Origin: Proteiniclasticum sediminis
GTDB taxonomy: Bacteria; Bacillota; Clostridia; Clostridiales; Clostridiaceae
Assembly (NCBI RefSeq): GCF_018128025.1
Contig: NZ_JAGSCS010000010.1
Location: 32,658 to 96,657 of the forward strand
Length of the DNA: 64,000 bases
Direction: 5' to 3'
Positions 52,443 to 60,880 of the stretch are shown here, one piece after another (positions within the stretch are counted from its first letter, which is position 1; each line of letters starts with the position of its first letter). The notes beneath the pieces were generated by a model. The model saw nothing but the letters and a program-made list of their open reading frames with translations. It did no database searches and had not been told where the DNA came from. Position numbers and translations under genes: made by a program.

Positions 52443-53336
52443 TTATAGGAATGGAATCACTTTCTTCTTTACCGCTTTATTCCGGGCATAGATTTCCTCA
52501 TCATCCGTTTTGAAGGCCTCATAGATCACATCATACTCGGGATTGGTGGCAGCAAAACGTTCCGCTTGGCCATCTTCCAGGTAATCGGTGAACTCCGGAT
52601 TGATGGGGAGCTCCGCCAGAAGCTTCAGCCCCATTTTGTCAGCCTGACTCTGGGCAGAGTTGTTTGTGAAGACATTGTGGCGCTCACCGCAGCCCTGGCA
52701 CTGAAAATAGGCCATGTTCTGGATGACCCCTTTCACGGGAATCTCCAGTTTCTCGGCCATGTTCACCACCTTCTGCACGATCATGGACACCATGCTCTGG
52801 GGGGTAGAAACCATCACCAGATAGTCCACAGGAAACTGCTCCATGATGGTCATGGCGATATCGCCGGTTCCCGGGGGCATATCGATGAGAAGATAATCCA
52901 GCTCGCCCCAGTCTGTGTCGGTAAAGAGCTGCACCAGGACATTGCCCAGGACCGGTCCCTTCCAGAGGAGGGGCTCCTCTTCTTCGCCCAGCATGAAGTT
53001 CATGGAAATGGCCTTGATGCCCAGTCCCGTTTCCACAGGGACAAACTTGTACGCATCCTTGACCTCCGTGGGGGCATAGCCGGTCCGTTCTTTTTCCAGC
53101 CCGAAGAATCGAGGGATGGAGGGACCGGTGATGTCGCCATCCAGTACCCCCACCTTATACCCCAGCTTTCGCAGCTGGACGGCGATGATGCCGGTGACGG
53201 TGGATTTTCCCACGCCGCCTTTTCCGCTGATGACCCCCACCACATGCTTGATCTTGCCGTACTTAGGCTTGATCAGCTCGCACTTCAGGTCCTTTCTGCA
53301 TTTATTCTTCACTGCACATGTTGCGCACTTTACCAT
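52443..53336 (-). CDS. mrp: Mrp/NBP35 (ApbC) family iron-sulfur cluster carrier ATPase
   Basis: A 297-residue P-loop ATPase: deviant Walker A VISGKGGVGKSTVT, LDGDITGPSIPRFFG, and IDMPPGTGDIAMT. The N-terminus has four Cys (KCATCAVKNKCRKDLKCE) resembling the NBP35 cluster site, and CQGC near residue 210 is the bridging CxxC. It carries Fe-S clusters to target proteins. AGGAGG lies 5 nt upstream. It ends the leftward rnmV-ksgA-lipoprotein-mrp run. Confidence 0.93.
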   Translation of the reverse strand: MVKCATCAVKNKCRKDLKCELIKPKYGKIKHVVGVISGKGGVGKSTVTGIIAVQLRKLGYKVGVLDGDITGPSIPRFFGLEKERTGYAPTEVKDAYKFVPVETGLGIKAISMNFMLGEEEEPLLWKGPVLGNVLVQLFTDTDWGELDYLLIDMPPGTGDIAMTIMEQFPVDYLVMVSTPQSMVSMIVQKVVNMAEKLEIPVKGVIQNMAYFQCQGCGERHNVFTNNSAQSQADKMGLKLLAELPINPEFTDYLEDGQAERFAATNPEYDVIYEAFKTDDEEIYARNKAVKKKVIPFL

Positions 53337-53345
53337 GATAACCTC

Positions 53346-54164
53346 CTAAAATCCTTCCGGCTTGGTCTCCGAGATGAGGGTTTCCCATCCCGTCAAGTCG
53401 TTGCTGTATTTGCCATAGATATAGTAGTTCCGGCTCATGGACTCTGACTCCATTTTCAGGGTGACCACCGCTTTGTAGACGAGGGTCGTGAAGCCCTGGG
53501 TTTTGACTTCCAGAACGATGTCGCTTTTCTCCCCCGGATTGAGGACCACCGTATTCCACTGGAGGGCCTCGGTCCGGAAATTCTCGATGTCCTTGGACAG
53601 CTGATATTTGAGGATGTCGGAATCCCCATACAGGCGGATGCCCATGGTCTTGTCCGGGAATTCTTCCCGGAGGGATGCCATGAGTTCCAACAGCGTCCCA
53701 TAGTAGATTTCCTCGAAATATTTGGGTTTTCGCAGGCTGTAGAGATTGCGGATGAGATTATTATCGATGCGGTCAGTCACAATGTAACTGTCTTCCTCAT
53801 TATAAAAATTCGCCCGTTGCTGGTCCGACATACCCGCCACATAACTGTACTTTCGGACATTCCCATCCAGATCATGAAATTCGAAGATGTAGTCCGCATC
53901 GTGGGTGATGCGTTCCGTGGTCTTCTTGGCAGAGGACAGGCTCGTATAGAGCTCCCGAATGGTGCTGGGATCCGTGACAATGAAGCGGAATCCCGGATCC
54001 CGGGTGCTCTGGATGATGATGGAGTCGATGTCCCCGGTGGTCATAAACTCAAAATCCAGATTCTTCATCCCATATTTCACCTTCAGGCTGTCGATGCGCG
54101 AGCAGCCCATGAAGAGTCCCACCGCAAGGAGGAAGCCCAGGATAAGGCTAGTTTTCCGTTTCAC
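53346..54164 (-). CDS. Lipoprotein of unknown function, overlapping ksgA
   Basis: A 272-residue predicted lipoprotein: [20 protein letters not shown] gives a lipobox FMGC. The mature part begins [19 protein letters not shown] and has mixed strands with no motif I know. The start is GTG at 54164, inside the end of ksgA (17-nt overlap), with AAGGAG about 10 nt upstream; the frame is open further up but covers ksgA. Coupling to ksgA and mrp is a positional observation only. Confidence 0.72.
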   Translation of the reverse strand: MKRKTSLILGFLLAVGLFMGCSRIDSLKVKYGMKNLDFEFMTTGDIDSIIIQSTRDPGFRFIVTDPSTIRELYTSLSSAKKTTERITHDADYIFEFHDLDGNVRKYSYVAGMSDQQRANFYNEEDSYIVTDRIDNNLIRNLYSLRKPKYFEEIYYGTLLELMASLREEFPDKTMGIRLYGDSDILKYQLSKDIENFRTEALQWNTVVLNPGEKSDIVLEVKTQGFTTLVYKAVVTLKMESESMSRNYYIYGKYSNDLTGWETLISETKPEGF

Positions 54165-54999
54165 GCTTTCCCATCTCCTTGATTGTATTGGCCAACTGGG
54201 CAAAACGCTCCACCGAGAGAGTCTCTCCCCGAACCTTTTCATCCAGTCCGGCACGCCGCAGGACTTCTTCCACATATTCCCGGGAATACCCCAGAGCCTT
54301 CAGATTATTCGCCAGGGTTTTACGGCGCATATTGAAGACCTGCCGGATGATCCGGAAGAAGAGTTCCTCATCGGCCACCTCTGCCCGTGGTTTTGCCAGA
54401 CGGGTGAGACGAATCACCGTGGAATCCACCTTGGGCCGGGGAATAAAGCACTCCGGAGGAACATGGCGGACGATCTTGGTGTCGCAGTAGTACTGGACCA
54501 GAAGAGACAGGGCTCCATAGTCCTTGGTCCCCGGCACCGCATTAATTCTTTCCGCCACTTCCTTCTGAATCATAATGGTCAGGGACTGGAAGCCCACCTT
54601 GTCATTGAGGATCCGGGTGATGATGGGCGTGGTGACATAGTAGGGCAGGTTGGCCACCAGCTTGATGTTTTCCCCGGCCGCCAGGGCTTCGAAATCCACT
54701 TTCGTGGCGTCGGCGTGGATCAGCTCGAAGTTATCCGCCTCCTTCAGTTCCTCCTGAAGGATGGGGATGAGCTTGGCATCCAGTTCAATGGCTGTGACCT
54801 TCCCCGCGGTGCGGATCAGTTCCCGGGTAAGGGTTCCCACGCCCGGTCCGATTTCCACCACATGATCCTCTTTTCCGATCTCGGCTCCCTGGACGATGGC
54901 GTGGACAATATTCTGGTCCACCAGAAAATTCTGGCCCAGACTTTTGGTAAAATGAAATCCGTATTTTTCTACGATTTCCCGTGTTGTGGCATTATTCAT
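54148..54999 (-). CDS. ksgA: 16S rRNA dimethyladenosine transferase
   Basis: A 283-residue methyltransferase: [23 protein letters not shown] motif [15 protein letters not shown], and catalytic [10 protein letters not shown]. It dimethylates two adenosines near the 3' end of 16S rRNA. Start at 54999 overlaps the rnmV stop by 8 nt, with GAGGAG upstream; a frame-extending ATG at 55014 lies inside rnmV. Usual rnmV-ksgA order. Confidence 0.97.
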   Translation of the reverse strand: MNNATTREIVEKYGFHFTKSLGQNFLVDQNIVHAIVQGAEIGKEDHVVEIGPGVGTLTRELIRTAGKVTAIELDAKLIPILQEELKEADNFELIHADATKVDFEALAAGENIKLVANLPYYVTTPIITRILNDKVGFQSLTIMIQKEVAERINAVPGTKDYGALSLLVQYYCDTKIVRHVPPECFIPRPKVDSTVIRLTRLAKPRAEVADEELFFRIIRQVFNMRRKTLANNLKALGYSREYVEEVLRRAGLDEKVRGETLSVERFAQLANTIKEMGKRETEN

Positions 55000-55543
55000 C
55001 GCGATACTCCTCAAAATGGGTTTTTATAGCCTGTTCAAACTCTTCCACGCTGATGCAGTACGCATTCAGCCGGGACAGAAACGATGCGGAGTTTCCGTAA
55101 CCAATTCCCAGGGCTTTCCCCAGAATCTGCCGCCGAAGCTTCGAATCGGGTGCCCCTGCCAGCTTAAAAGCATGGAGATCCCGAGGGGTGAAGCGGATCT
55201 CCTTTTCCTCCACCACGGCTTTTGCCGCTTCCAGCGCACGGAGAATGGCCTCGGGGGATGCATTCTCCACCCCGATGTTCGTTCCTCTTCTGCCCTCTTC
55301 CCGCATGATGTAGGCGTGTTTTACCTGGGGCACACGTTTGGCGATGATCCGCCGGATGCGCTCCCCGGCATGGTCCGGATCCGTCAGCACGATGACCCCC
55401 GTGCGTCTGGCGGCTTCCCGGATCTTTCCGATGACCTCTTCATTGATCCCAAATCCATGGACGGCCAGAACCTCTGCCTCCACGGCTTTTTTCACCGCAG
55501 CCACATCATCCTTGCCTTCCACCACAATTACTTCTCTTATCAT
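54992..55543 (-). CDS. rnmV: Ribonuclease M5
   Basis: A 183-residue Toprim nuclease: [20 protein letters not shown] (Toprim Glu), [16 protein letters not shown] (DxD) and [20 protein letters not shown]. It trims precursor 5S rRNA. AAGGGG precedes the ATG. It starts its own transcript from an extended -10 promoter. Confidence 0.95.
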   Translation of the reverse strand: MIREVIVVEGKDDVAAVKKAVEAEVLAVHGFGINEEVIGKIREAARRTGVIVLTDPDHAGERIRRIIAKRVPQVKHAYIMREEGRRGTNIGVENASPEAILRALEAAKAVVEEKEIRFTPRDLHAFKLAGAPDSKLRRQILGKALGIGYGNSASFLSRLNAYCISVEEFEQAIKTHFEEYRDE

Positions 55544-55571
55544 AGTATCCCCTTGCTTTTTACTCTTTCCT

Positions 55572-55580
55572 ATTATAGCA
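55572..55580 (-). promoter_or_regulatory. Extended -10 promoter of rnmV-ksgA
   Basis: TGCTATAAT on the minus strand, about 30 nt upstream of the rnmV start. Confidence 0.6.
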
Positions 55581-55593
55581 GATATTTCTCCGG

Positions 55594-55623
55594 AACAAAA
55601 AAAATCGGGCAGGCGCCCGATTT
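55594..55623 (-). terminator. Terminator of the yabE-like gene
   Basis: AAATCGGGC-aggc-GCCCGATTT (55602-55623) followed on the minus strand by eight T. Confidence 0.92.
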
Positions 55624-55638
55624 TTACACGTCCGATTT

Positions 55639-56658
55639 TTAGTCCAGAATGTAGATGGTCACCGTGCGGCGTCCCCAGGTCAGGGCTGCCGAGGTGGAGT
55701 TCATGTAGAGGTCGATCTTGTTTCCCACGATGGCTCCGCCCACGTCTTCGGCGATGGCATAGCCATAGCCTTCCACATAAACTCTTGTGCCCAGGGGAAT
55801 GACATTGCGATCCACGGCAATGGTGGACCAGCCTCCCTCATTGCGTACGGGTACGGTTCCCGTGGCCGTGACGCCGTGACCGGCATAGGCTGTGGCCGAA
55901 ACCCGGAAGGATGAGGAATAGCTGAGAGAGGAGGGAATAGCGCCTCCCCGGGAAGCATAGATGGACGATGCCGAGGGCTTTTTCGCCACCACTGGAACCT
56001 TGGTTCCCACGGCTACGATCTTATCCACCGGACTCTTGACGATTTCATTGCCCACTTCCACTTCGCTGACGAGGATTCCATCTTCATAGGTGCGCTGACG
56101 GGTGATTTTACGTTCTCCCTGGGCGCCTTCCTGCTTTACGATCTTGGTGCCCTTCAGAAGATTGCTGTCCTTCACTTCCTGCACGGCGAAATCCACGGGT
56201 TGCGTCTCATAGACCACTTCTCCCGTCACCCGGATCACGGATACCTGCATGCCGCTGTAGACAGCATCGGTCATGGCAGCGGAGACGATATCCGCCTCGT
56301 TAACCACCACATTCTCTGCGGTGAAGAAGGCTTCCACGGTCTTTTCTGCGGTCATGAAGCGCACGGTGGCGCCATCTGCCGTGAGTTCCACCGGGACTGC
56401 CCGGATGATCTCAATCTTGTCGTTCTTGGCCAGGACATCGGAGGTACTCCGGTCCATCTTGTCTTTCTCCGCCACGGTGATGCCCATTTCCGACAAAACA
56501 CCTTCCACGGTTTCCGAATATGTCTCTATGACTTGTTCTTTTCCATCAATAACAATGGTAATGTGCTTCTTCATACTATTAACAGCCATGACTACGGTGA
56601 GCATGGTTGCCGCTGCGAATAACGCAATGAACACACTCTTTGAAAATAATCTTTTCAT
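55639..56658 (-). CDS. yabE: YabE-like cell-wall protein: DUF348 repeats, G5 and 3D (RlpA-like) domains
   Basis: A 339-residue exported protein: N-terminal signal anchor (SVFIALFAAATMLTVVMAV), two ubiquitin-like DUF348 repeats (32-75 and 90-140), a G5 domain (about 150-228) and a C-terminal 3D domain with the three Asp (TIAVDRNVIPLGT, AIAEDVGGAI, NKIDLYMNS). 3D domains are lytic-transglycosylase-like, as in resuscitation-promoting factors. The tatD-yabE-rnmV-ksgA order matches Bacillus. Strong consensus promoter upstream. Confidence 0.92.
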   Translation of the reverse strand: MKRLFSKSVFIALFAAATMLTVVMAVNSMKKHITIVIDGKEQVIETYSETVEGVLSEMGITVAEKDKMDRSTSDVLAKNDKIEIIRAVPVELTADGATVRFMTAEKTVEAFFTAENVVVNEADIVSAAMTDAVYSGMQVSVIRVTGEVVYETQPVDFAVQEVKDSNLLKGTKIVKQEGAQGERKITRQRTYEDGILVSEVEVGNEIVKSPVDKIVAVGTKVPVVAKKPSASSIYASRGGAIPSSLSYSSSFRVSATAYAGHGVTATGTVPVRNEGGWSTIAVDRNVIPLGTRVYVEGYGYAIAEDVGGAIVGNKIDLYMNSTSAALTWGRRTVTIYILD

Positions 56659-56685
56659 ATTACCCTCCTTTAGAGTTACGGACCC

Positions 56686-56714
56686 ATTATATCGGGGGGC
56701 AATTTCACTGTCAA
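56686..56714 (-). promoter_or_regulatory. Promoter of the yabE-like gene
   Basis: Perfect TTGACA and TATAAT, 17 bp apart on the minus strand, 28 nt upstream of the start. The -35 box begins inside the T-run of the preceding terminator. Confidence 0.95.
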
Positions 56715-56754
56715 AAAATAGCGAAAATCATTGATTATCAACGATTTTCGCTAT
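56711..56754 (-). terminator. Terminator of tatD
   Basis: An 18-bp stem with one mismatch (56718-56735 with 56737-56754) followed on the minus strand by six T that run into TTGACA. Confidence 0.93.
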
Positions 56755-56794
56755 TCGACACATCATATTATGAACAAATTGTTAACGTAAATCT

Positions 56795-57577
56795 TCACAA
56801 CTTCTTCTCCGAAAGTCCAAAGAGCCGCTGTACATTCGCAAAGGTGGTCTCCAGAACCTCCTCCACCGTGATTTCCTTCAGCTCCGCCACCTTCTCCGCC
56901 ACGGACCGAAGATAGTCGGACCGGTTCCGCTTTCCTCGGAAAGGCACCGGGGCCATGTAAGGGGCATCGGTTTCCAAAAGAAGGCGATCCAGGGGGATTT
57001 CCTGAACCACTTCCGGAAGCTTCCGGGCATTCTTAAAGGTCAGCACTCCGGAAATCCCCAGGTATCCGCCCAGCTTGACAATTTCCCGGGCCATCTCCAC
57101 ACTGCCGGAGTAGGCGTGAAACACAGAGGTGACCATGGGGTAGGCCTTGGCAATGGTCAGGATGTCCTCATGGGCCTCCCGATCATGAAGAATGATCGGA
57201 ATCCCAAGGCTTTTGGCGATTTCATACTGATCGGTCAGCACCGCTTTCTGGATCTCCCGGGGGGGATTGGACTCCCAGTAGTAATCGAGACCCACTTCAC
57301 CCACGGCGACAAATTTGTCCCGCTGCAAAATCTCCAGGAGTTCTTTTCGAACCTCCTCATTATACTCCGCGGCATTTTCCGGGTGGATTCCCACCGCGCC
57401 GTAAATATAGTCATAACGCTCCACCAGATCCACCGTTTTCTGGATCGAGGCATAATCCGAACTCATGTTGAGCACGCCCCCCACTCCCTGGGTCGGCATT
57501 TCCCGGAGAAGCTCATCCCGGTCTTCATCAAATTGTGCATCATCATAGTGAGCATGGGAGTCAAAAATCGCTTTCAT
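56795..57577 (-). CDS. tatD: TatD-family metal-dependent hydrolase
   Basis: A 260-residue TIM-barrel nuclease: AIFDSHAHYDDAQFDEDRDE (metal His pair), VAVGEVGLDYYW (Glu), PIILHDREAHED, and LLLETDAPYMAPVP (final Asp). TatD proteins are 3'-5' exonucleases or D-aminoacyl-tRNA deacylase-like. Start at 57577 fits the family (AAAGGACGGG upstream); an ATG at 57628 would add 17 unlike residues. In many Firmicutes it directly follows metG; here 480 bp lie between. Confidence 0.93.
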   Translation of the reverse strand: MKAIFDSHAHYDDAQFDEDRDELLREMPTQGVGGVLNMSSDYASIQKTVDLVERYDYIYGAVGIHPENAAEYNEEVRKELLEILQRDKFVAVGEVGLDYYWESNPPREIQKAVLTDQYEIAKSLGIPIILHDREAHEDILTIAKAYPMVTSVFHAYSGSVEMAREIVKLGGYLGISGVLTFKNARKLPEVVQEIPLDRLLLETDAPYMAPVPFRGKRNRSDYLRSVAEKVAELKEITVEEVLETTFANVQRLFGLSEKKL

Positions 57578-57609
57578 GGCATTTCCCGTCCTTTCATCTC
57601 CCCTAGAAA

Positions 57610-57678
57610 TGTGAAGAGAATTCTTCACACAAATGAATGAAATGTAAACATATCATACGAATGTTCATTTTCTGTTCA
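57610..57678. promoter_or_regulatory. Palindrome and phased repeat upstream of tatD
   Basis: TGTGAAGA-GAAT-TCTTCACA (57610-57629) has perfect 8-bp arms. TGTTCA recurs at 57662 and 57673, 11 bp apart. Candidate operator sites in the tatD leader region. Confidence 0.35.
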
Positions 57679-57792
57679 TAAACTCCGGGGATCGGCTTTT
57701 TGCAAGGCTTCCAAGACTTATGAAGAGCCCTTTACACCTATTAATTTTCTGGATTTTTTCTTTTTTGTCATGATTTTGTTATGATTTCGTTA

Positions 57793-57885
57793 TCATTCCT
57801 CCGCATCCAGCCCTGGGCCCACCCACTCGCGGACCAGACGGATGGTGTAAACGAACGGCAGTTTCGCCATCGTTCGGATCTGTCT
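57793..57885 (-). other. Structured segment with a possible 25-codon ORF in the metG-tatD gap
   Basis: On the minus strand ATG 57870 to TGA 57793 would encode MAKLPFVYTIRLVREWVGPG and five more residues, without a clear ribosome site. The same DNA folds: AGACGGAT (57836-57843) with ATCTGTCT (57878-57885), enclosing CGAACGGC/GCC-AT-CGTTCG. Otherwise 57630-58058 has no gene that I can support. Confidence 0.25.
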
Positions 57886-57979
57886 CGTAGGCTTTCAGAG
57901 TTCTTTTCTCCCCTTAAGCCTTCGGTTTCAGTGTAGCACGAACATCCCCACCGGTCCAAGACCCTTCCCCCAGGATTTC

Positions 57980-58024
57980 ATGAAAAGAGCTGCAGCAAAG
58001 CTCCCGAAGGAGGTGCTGCAGCTC
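57980..58024 (-). terminator. Terminator of metG
   Basis: An 11-bp stem (57987-57997 with 58014-58024) with an inner CTCC/GGAG pair, followed on the minus strand by TTTTCATG. Confidence 0.85.
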
Positions 58025-58058
58025 AATTTTACCCAGGGACTCTTTGCATTTTGGGCCT

Positions 58059-59978
58059 TTAGCTGACGACAGTACCGGTTTCCTCATCCTTATCCGGAAC
58101 AATCACAGATAGGGATTCAGCGGTGGACGCAGCCAGGATCATCCCCTGGGAAAGCTCTCCCCGCAGGGTAACGGGCTTCAGGTTGGCCACAAGAATAACC
58201 TTCTTTCCCACAAGATCCTGGGGGGCGTAATGCTCTGCGATGCCGGAGACCACCTGACGGGTTTCATTTCCCAGATCTACCGTGAGCTTCAGCAGCTTCT
58301 TGGCCCCCTTGATGGGTTCACAGGCTAAAACTTTTACCACCCGCAGGTCCAGCTTGGCGAAATCTTCAATGGTGATCTCTTCCTTTAAAGGCTTGACCGC
58401 TTTCTTCACCACGGGTTTCTCCTGGAGGGCTTCCAGCTCCTCCAGCTTTTTCTGGACATCGATGCGGGGGAAGATGATTTCACCTTTCTGCACCAGGGTG
58501 CCCGGCTTGGTGCCGTCAAAGCTCAAGAGGCTGGCAAAGGAAATATCTTCAGCCTGGATCTGACGCTGAACCTTTGCTGCTGTATCCGGCAGGAAGGGCT
58601 CCACCAATGCGGCGGCAAAGCGCAGGGTTTCCAGAAGATTGTACATCACGCCGCCCAGACGAGCTTTAAGAGCTTCATCCTTGGCCAGAATCCAGGGCGT
58701 GGTTTCATCAATATACTTGTTGGCCCGGCCGATGAGGGTCCAGATATGGGTCAGGGCCTCGGGCAGCTTCAGCTGATCGATGGCGTCTCCCACCAGCTGC
58801 GGGGTCTTCAGACACAGCGCCATGAGCTCCGCATCGAAGTCTCCTTCCACATATTTTTCCGGAACGATGCCCTCGAAATACTTCTCCACCATGGAGACGG
58901 TTCGGGAGAGGAGATTGCCCAGATCATTGGCCAGGTCTGAGTTGATCTTCTTGATAAAGGTTTCATTATTAAAGAGGCCATCACTGCCGAAGGGAATTTC
59001 CCGCAGCAGGAAGTAACGGACGGCATCCACCCCGAAATGATCCACAAGGATCACCGGATCCACCACATTCCCCTTGGATTTGGACATTTTTCCGCCATCC
59101 ACCAGGAGCCAGCCATGGCCGAAGACCTGCTTGGGCAGGGGGATATCCAGAGCCATGAGCATAATGGGCCAGTAAATGGTATGGAACCGCAGGATGTCTT
59201 TTCCGATGAGATGGACATCAGCAGGCCAGTACTTGGCATACAGCTCCGTATTGTCCGTGCCGTAGCCCAGGGCGGTGATATAGTTGGACAAGGCATCAAT
59301 CCAGACATACACCACATGATCCGGGTCAAAGGACACGGGAATCCCCCAGTCAAAGCTAGTACGGGAGACACATAGATCCGTCAGCCCCGGCCTAAGGAAA
59401 TTATTCAGCATTTCATTCTTTCGGGATTCCGGCTGAATAAAGTGCGGATTATCCTCGATGTACTGAATGAGGCGGTCTGCATACTTGCTCATCTTAAAGA
59501 AGTAGGCTTCCTCCTTGGCTTTCTCCACGGCTCTTCCGCAGTCCGGACACTTGCCGTCCTTCAGCTGGGAATCCGTCCAGAAGGATTCATCGGGGGTGCA
59601 GTACCAGCCCTCGTAGACGCTCTTGTAAATGTCGCCCTGATCATAGAGCTGTTTGAAGATCTGCTGCACCACTTCCACATGATACTCATCCGTGGTGCGG
59701 ATAAACTTGTCATAACTGATGTTCATCAGTTTCCAGAGATCTTTGATCCCCGCCACGATATGATCCACATACTCCTTCGGCGTCACCTTCTTTTCTTCAG
59801 CCAGACGCTGAATCTTCTGGCCGTGTTCATCACTGCCTGTGAGGAACATGACGTCAAAGCCGTCCTTTCGCTTGTACCGGGCCAGAGCATCGGCCGCTAC
59901 GGTGGTGTAGGTGTTGCCGATATGCAGATTCGCTGAGGGGTAGTATATGGGGGTGGTGATGTAATAGGTCTTGTTCAT
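58059..59978 (-). CDS. metG: Methionyl-tRNA synthetase with C-terminal tRNA-binding domain
   Basis: A 639-residue class I synthetase: TTPIYYPSANLHIGN (HIGH), zinc knuckle with CPDCGRAVEKAK (a reduced, Bacillus-type set), GGKMSKSKGNVVDP (KMSKS), anticodon-binding helices, and a C-terminal EMAP/Trbp111 domain (about 530-635; FAKLDLRVVKVLACEPIKGA, QVVSGIAEHYAP). Start at 59978 has AAGGAGG 8 nt upstream. Controlled by a T-box leader. First of the metG-tatD-yabE-rnmV-ksgA backbone. Confidence 0.98.
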   Translation of the reverse strand: MNKTYYITTPIYYPSANLHIGNTYTTVAADALARYKRKDGFDVMFLTGSDEHGQKIQRLAEEKKVTPKEYVDHIVAGIKDLWKLMNISYDKFIRTTDEYHVEVVQQIFKQLYDQGDIYKSVYEGWYCTPDESFWTDSQLKDGKCPDCGRAVEKAKEEAYFFKMSKYADRLIQYIEDNPHFIQPESRKNEMLNNFLRPGLTDLCVSRTSFDWGIPVSFDPDHVVYVWIDALSNYITALGYGTDNTELYAKYWPADVHLIGKDILRFHTIYWPIMLMALDIPLPKQVFGHGWLLVDGGKMSKSKGNVVDPVILVDHFGVDAVRYFLLREIPFGSDGLFNNETFIKKINSDLANDLGNLLSRTVSMVEKYFEGIVPEKYVEGDFDAELMALCLKTPQLVGDAIDQLKLPEALTHIWTLIGRANKYIDETTPWILAKDEALKARLGGVMYNLLETLRFAAALVEPFLPDTAAKVQRQIQAEDISFASLLSFDGTKPGTLVQKGEIIFPRIDVQKKLEELEALQEKPVVKKAVKPLKEEITIEDFAKLDLRVVKVLACEPIKGAKKLLKLTVDLGNETRQVVSGIAEHYAPQDLVGKKVILVANLKPVTLRGELSQGMILAASTAESLSVIVPDKDEETGTVVS

Positions 59979-59998
59979 GGTTTCATCCTCCTTAATCA

Positions 59999-60245
59999 TA
60001 AAAAAAAGCTCTATGGATTGCTCCATAGAGACGCTTCTTGCGTGTTCCCACTCTAATTCACACAGCCCTCGCGGTGCTGTGCCTCCACAGGTGGCCTGAA
60101 CCACCTCGCCCTGTAACGGGGGCTCCCGGGTACCCTAACGATTCAGATACCGACTCCAAGTCCATGTTCCGGGTTGTTTCGCTGCCTCTCTTTCACCAAC
60201 CGTAGGCTCTCTGTGAGTTTCCCTTCCCGTACTCTTCTTTTCTTC
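59999..60245 (-). promoter_or_regulatory. T-box riboswitch, methionine specific
   Basis: On the minus strand the leader shows AAGAGTACGGG, CAGAGAGCC with GGTTGGTGAAAG (distal Stem I), specifier ATG (plus 60163-60165), a T-box-like AGAGTGGGAACACGC (60040-60054) and a terminator CTCTATGGA-gcaa-TCCATAGAG (60009-60030) with a T-run. The T-box departs from the usual GGTGGTACCGCG. Confidence 0.85.
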
Positions 60246-60270
60246 GTCAATTTTTCTCATATCATGTCTA

Positions 60271-60299
60271 ATTCTAGCAAAGAACGCGTTCCAATGCAA
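60271..60299 (-). promoter_or_regulatory. Probable promoter of the metG transcript
   Basis: TTGCAT and TAGAAT, 17 bp apart on the minus strand, just upstream of the T-box leader. The stretch 60300-60485 holds nothing I can assign. Confidence 0.55.
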
Positions 60300-60485
60300 C
60301 GGTTTCCCCGGATCCCCCAGAACGCAGCCCCAAAAGATCCCTCCTGAGAAATTTCCAGGGCAAACCCTGTCCCCAGGCTCCTTCCAGGATTTTTTTGTTT
60401 CGGGATAATTCTTCCCGCTCAAGGAATATCCCCCTTTTTGACCTGCATTTTCAAAAAATATGAATAAATTATTTCAATCTCACTA

Positions 60486-60514
60486 TGGATATTTCCGAAA
60501 TCCTGTATTATAAT
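60486..60514 (+). promoter_or_regulatory. Promoter of tRNA-Ala
   Basis: TGGATA (60486-60491), 17-bp spacer, TATAAT (60509-60514). Confidence 0.65.
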
Positions 60515-60525
60515 AACTCATGTAC

Positions 60526-60601
60526 GGGGGCGTAGCTCAGCTGGGAGAGTGCCACACTGGCAGTGTGGAAGTCGTGGGTTCGAGTCCCATCGTCTCCACC
60601 A
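60526..60601 (+). tRNA. tRNA-Ala (GGC)
   Basis: 76-nt cloverleaf with encoded CCA. Anticodon GGC in CTGGCAG loop; acceptor stem has the G3-T70 wobble that marks tRNA-Ala. Confidence 0.95.
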
Positions 60602-60625
60602 TTTTTCTTTTTTAAAAGAAATCTC

Positions 60626-60654
60626 TTGAAAAAAAGAAAAAGTGGACGTATAAT
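60626..60654 (+). promoter_or_regulatory. Promoter of tRNA-Leu (CAG)
   Basis: TTGAAA (60626-60631) and TATAAT (60649-60654), 17 bp apart. Confidence 0.9.
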
Positions 60655-60684
60655 ATGTTTTGTGCTCCTTTGAGAGCAAGTCAT

Positions 60685-60771
60685 GCAGATATGGCGGAAT
60701 TGGCAGACGCGCTAGCTTCAGGTGCTAGTGGGGGCAACCTCGTGCAGGTTCAACTCCTGTTATCTGCACCA
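60685..60771 (+). tRNA. tRNA-Leu (CAG)
   Basis: 87-nt type II tRNA with long variable arm (TGGGGGCAACCTCGT), anticodon CAG in CTAGCTTCAGGTGCTAG, encoded CCA. Confidence 0.96.
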
Positions 60772-60780
60772 GCAGAGAAA

Positions 60781-60815
60781 GAATCCCAACCGGAAACGGT
60801 TGGGATTCTTTTTTG
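60781..60815 (+). terminator. Terminator of tRNA-Leu (CAG)
   Basis: Perfect 11-bp stem (60781-60791 with 60798-60808) followed by a T-run. Confidence 0.95.
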
Positions 60816-60832
60816 TCTCATTTTCCGCATGT

Positions 60833-60864
60833 GAAAAAAGGCAGGGCGTTAAAGCCCTGCCTTT
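60833..60864 (-). terminator. Terminator of the aminopeptidase P gene
   Basis: Perfect 11-bp stem (60837-60847 with 60854-60864) followed on the minus strand by six T. Confidence 0.94.
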
Positions 60865-60880
60865 CAAACTATCCTATCGG

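Noticed and set aside
60135-60422. Open frame in the metG leader
   Set aside because: It lies across the T-box and promoter region and has no ribosome site or protein-like features.
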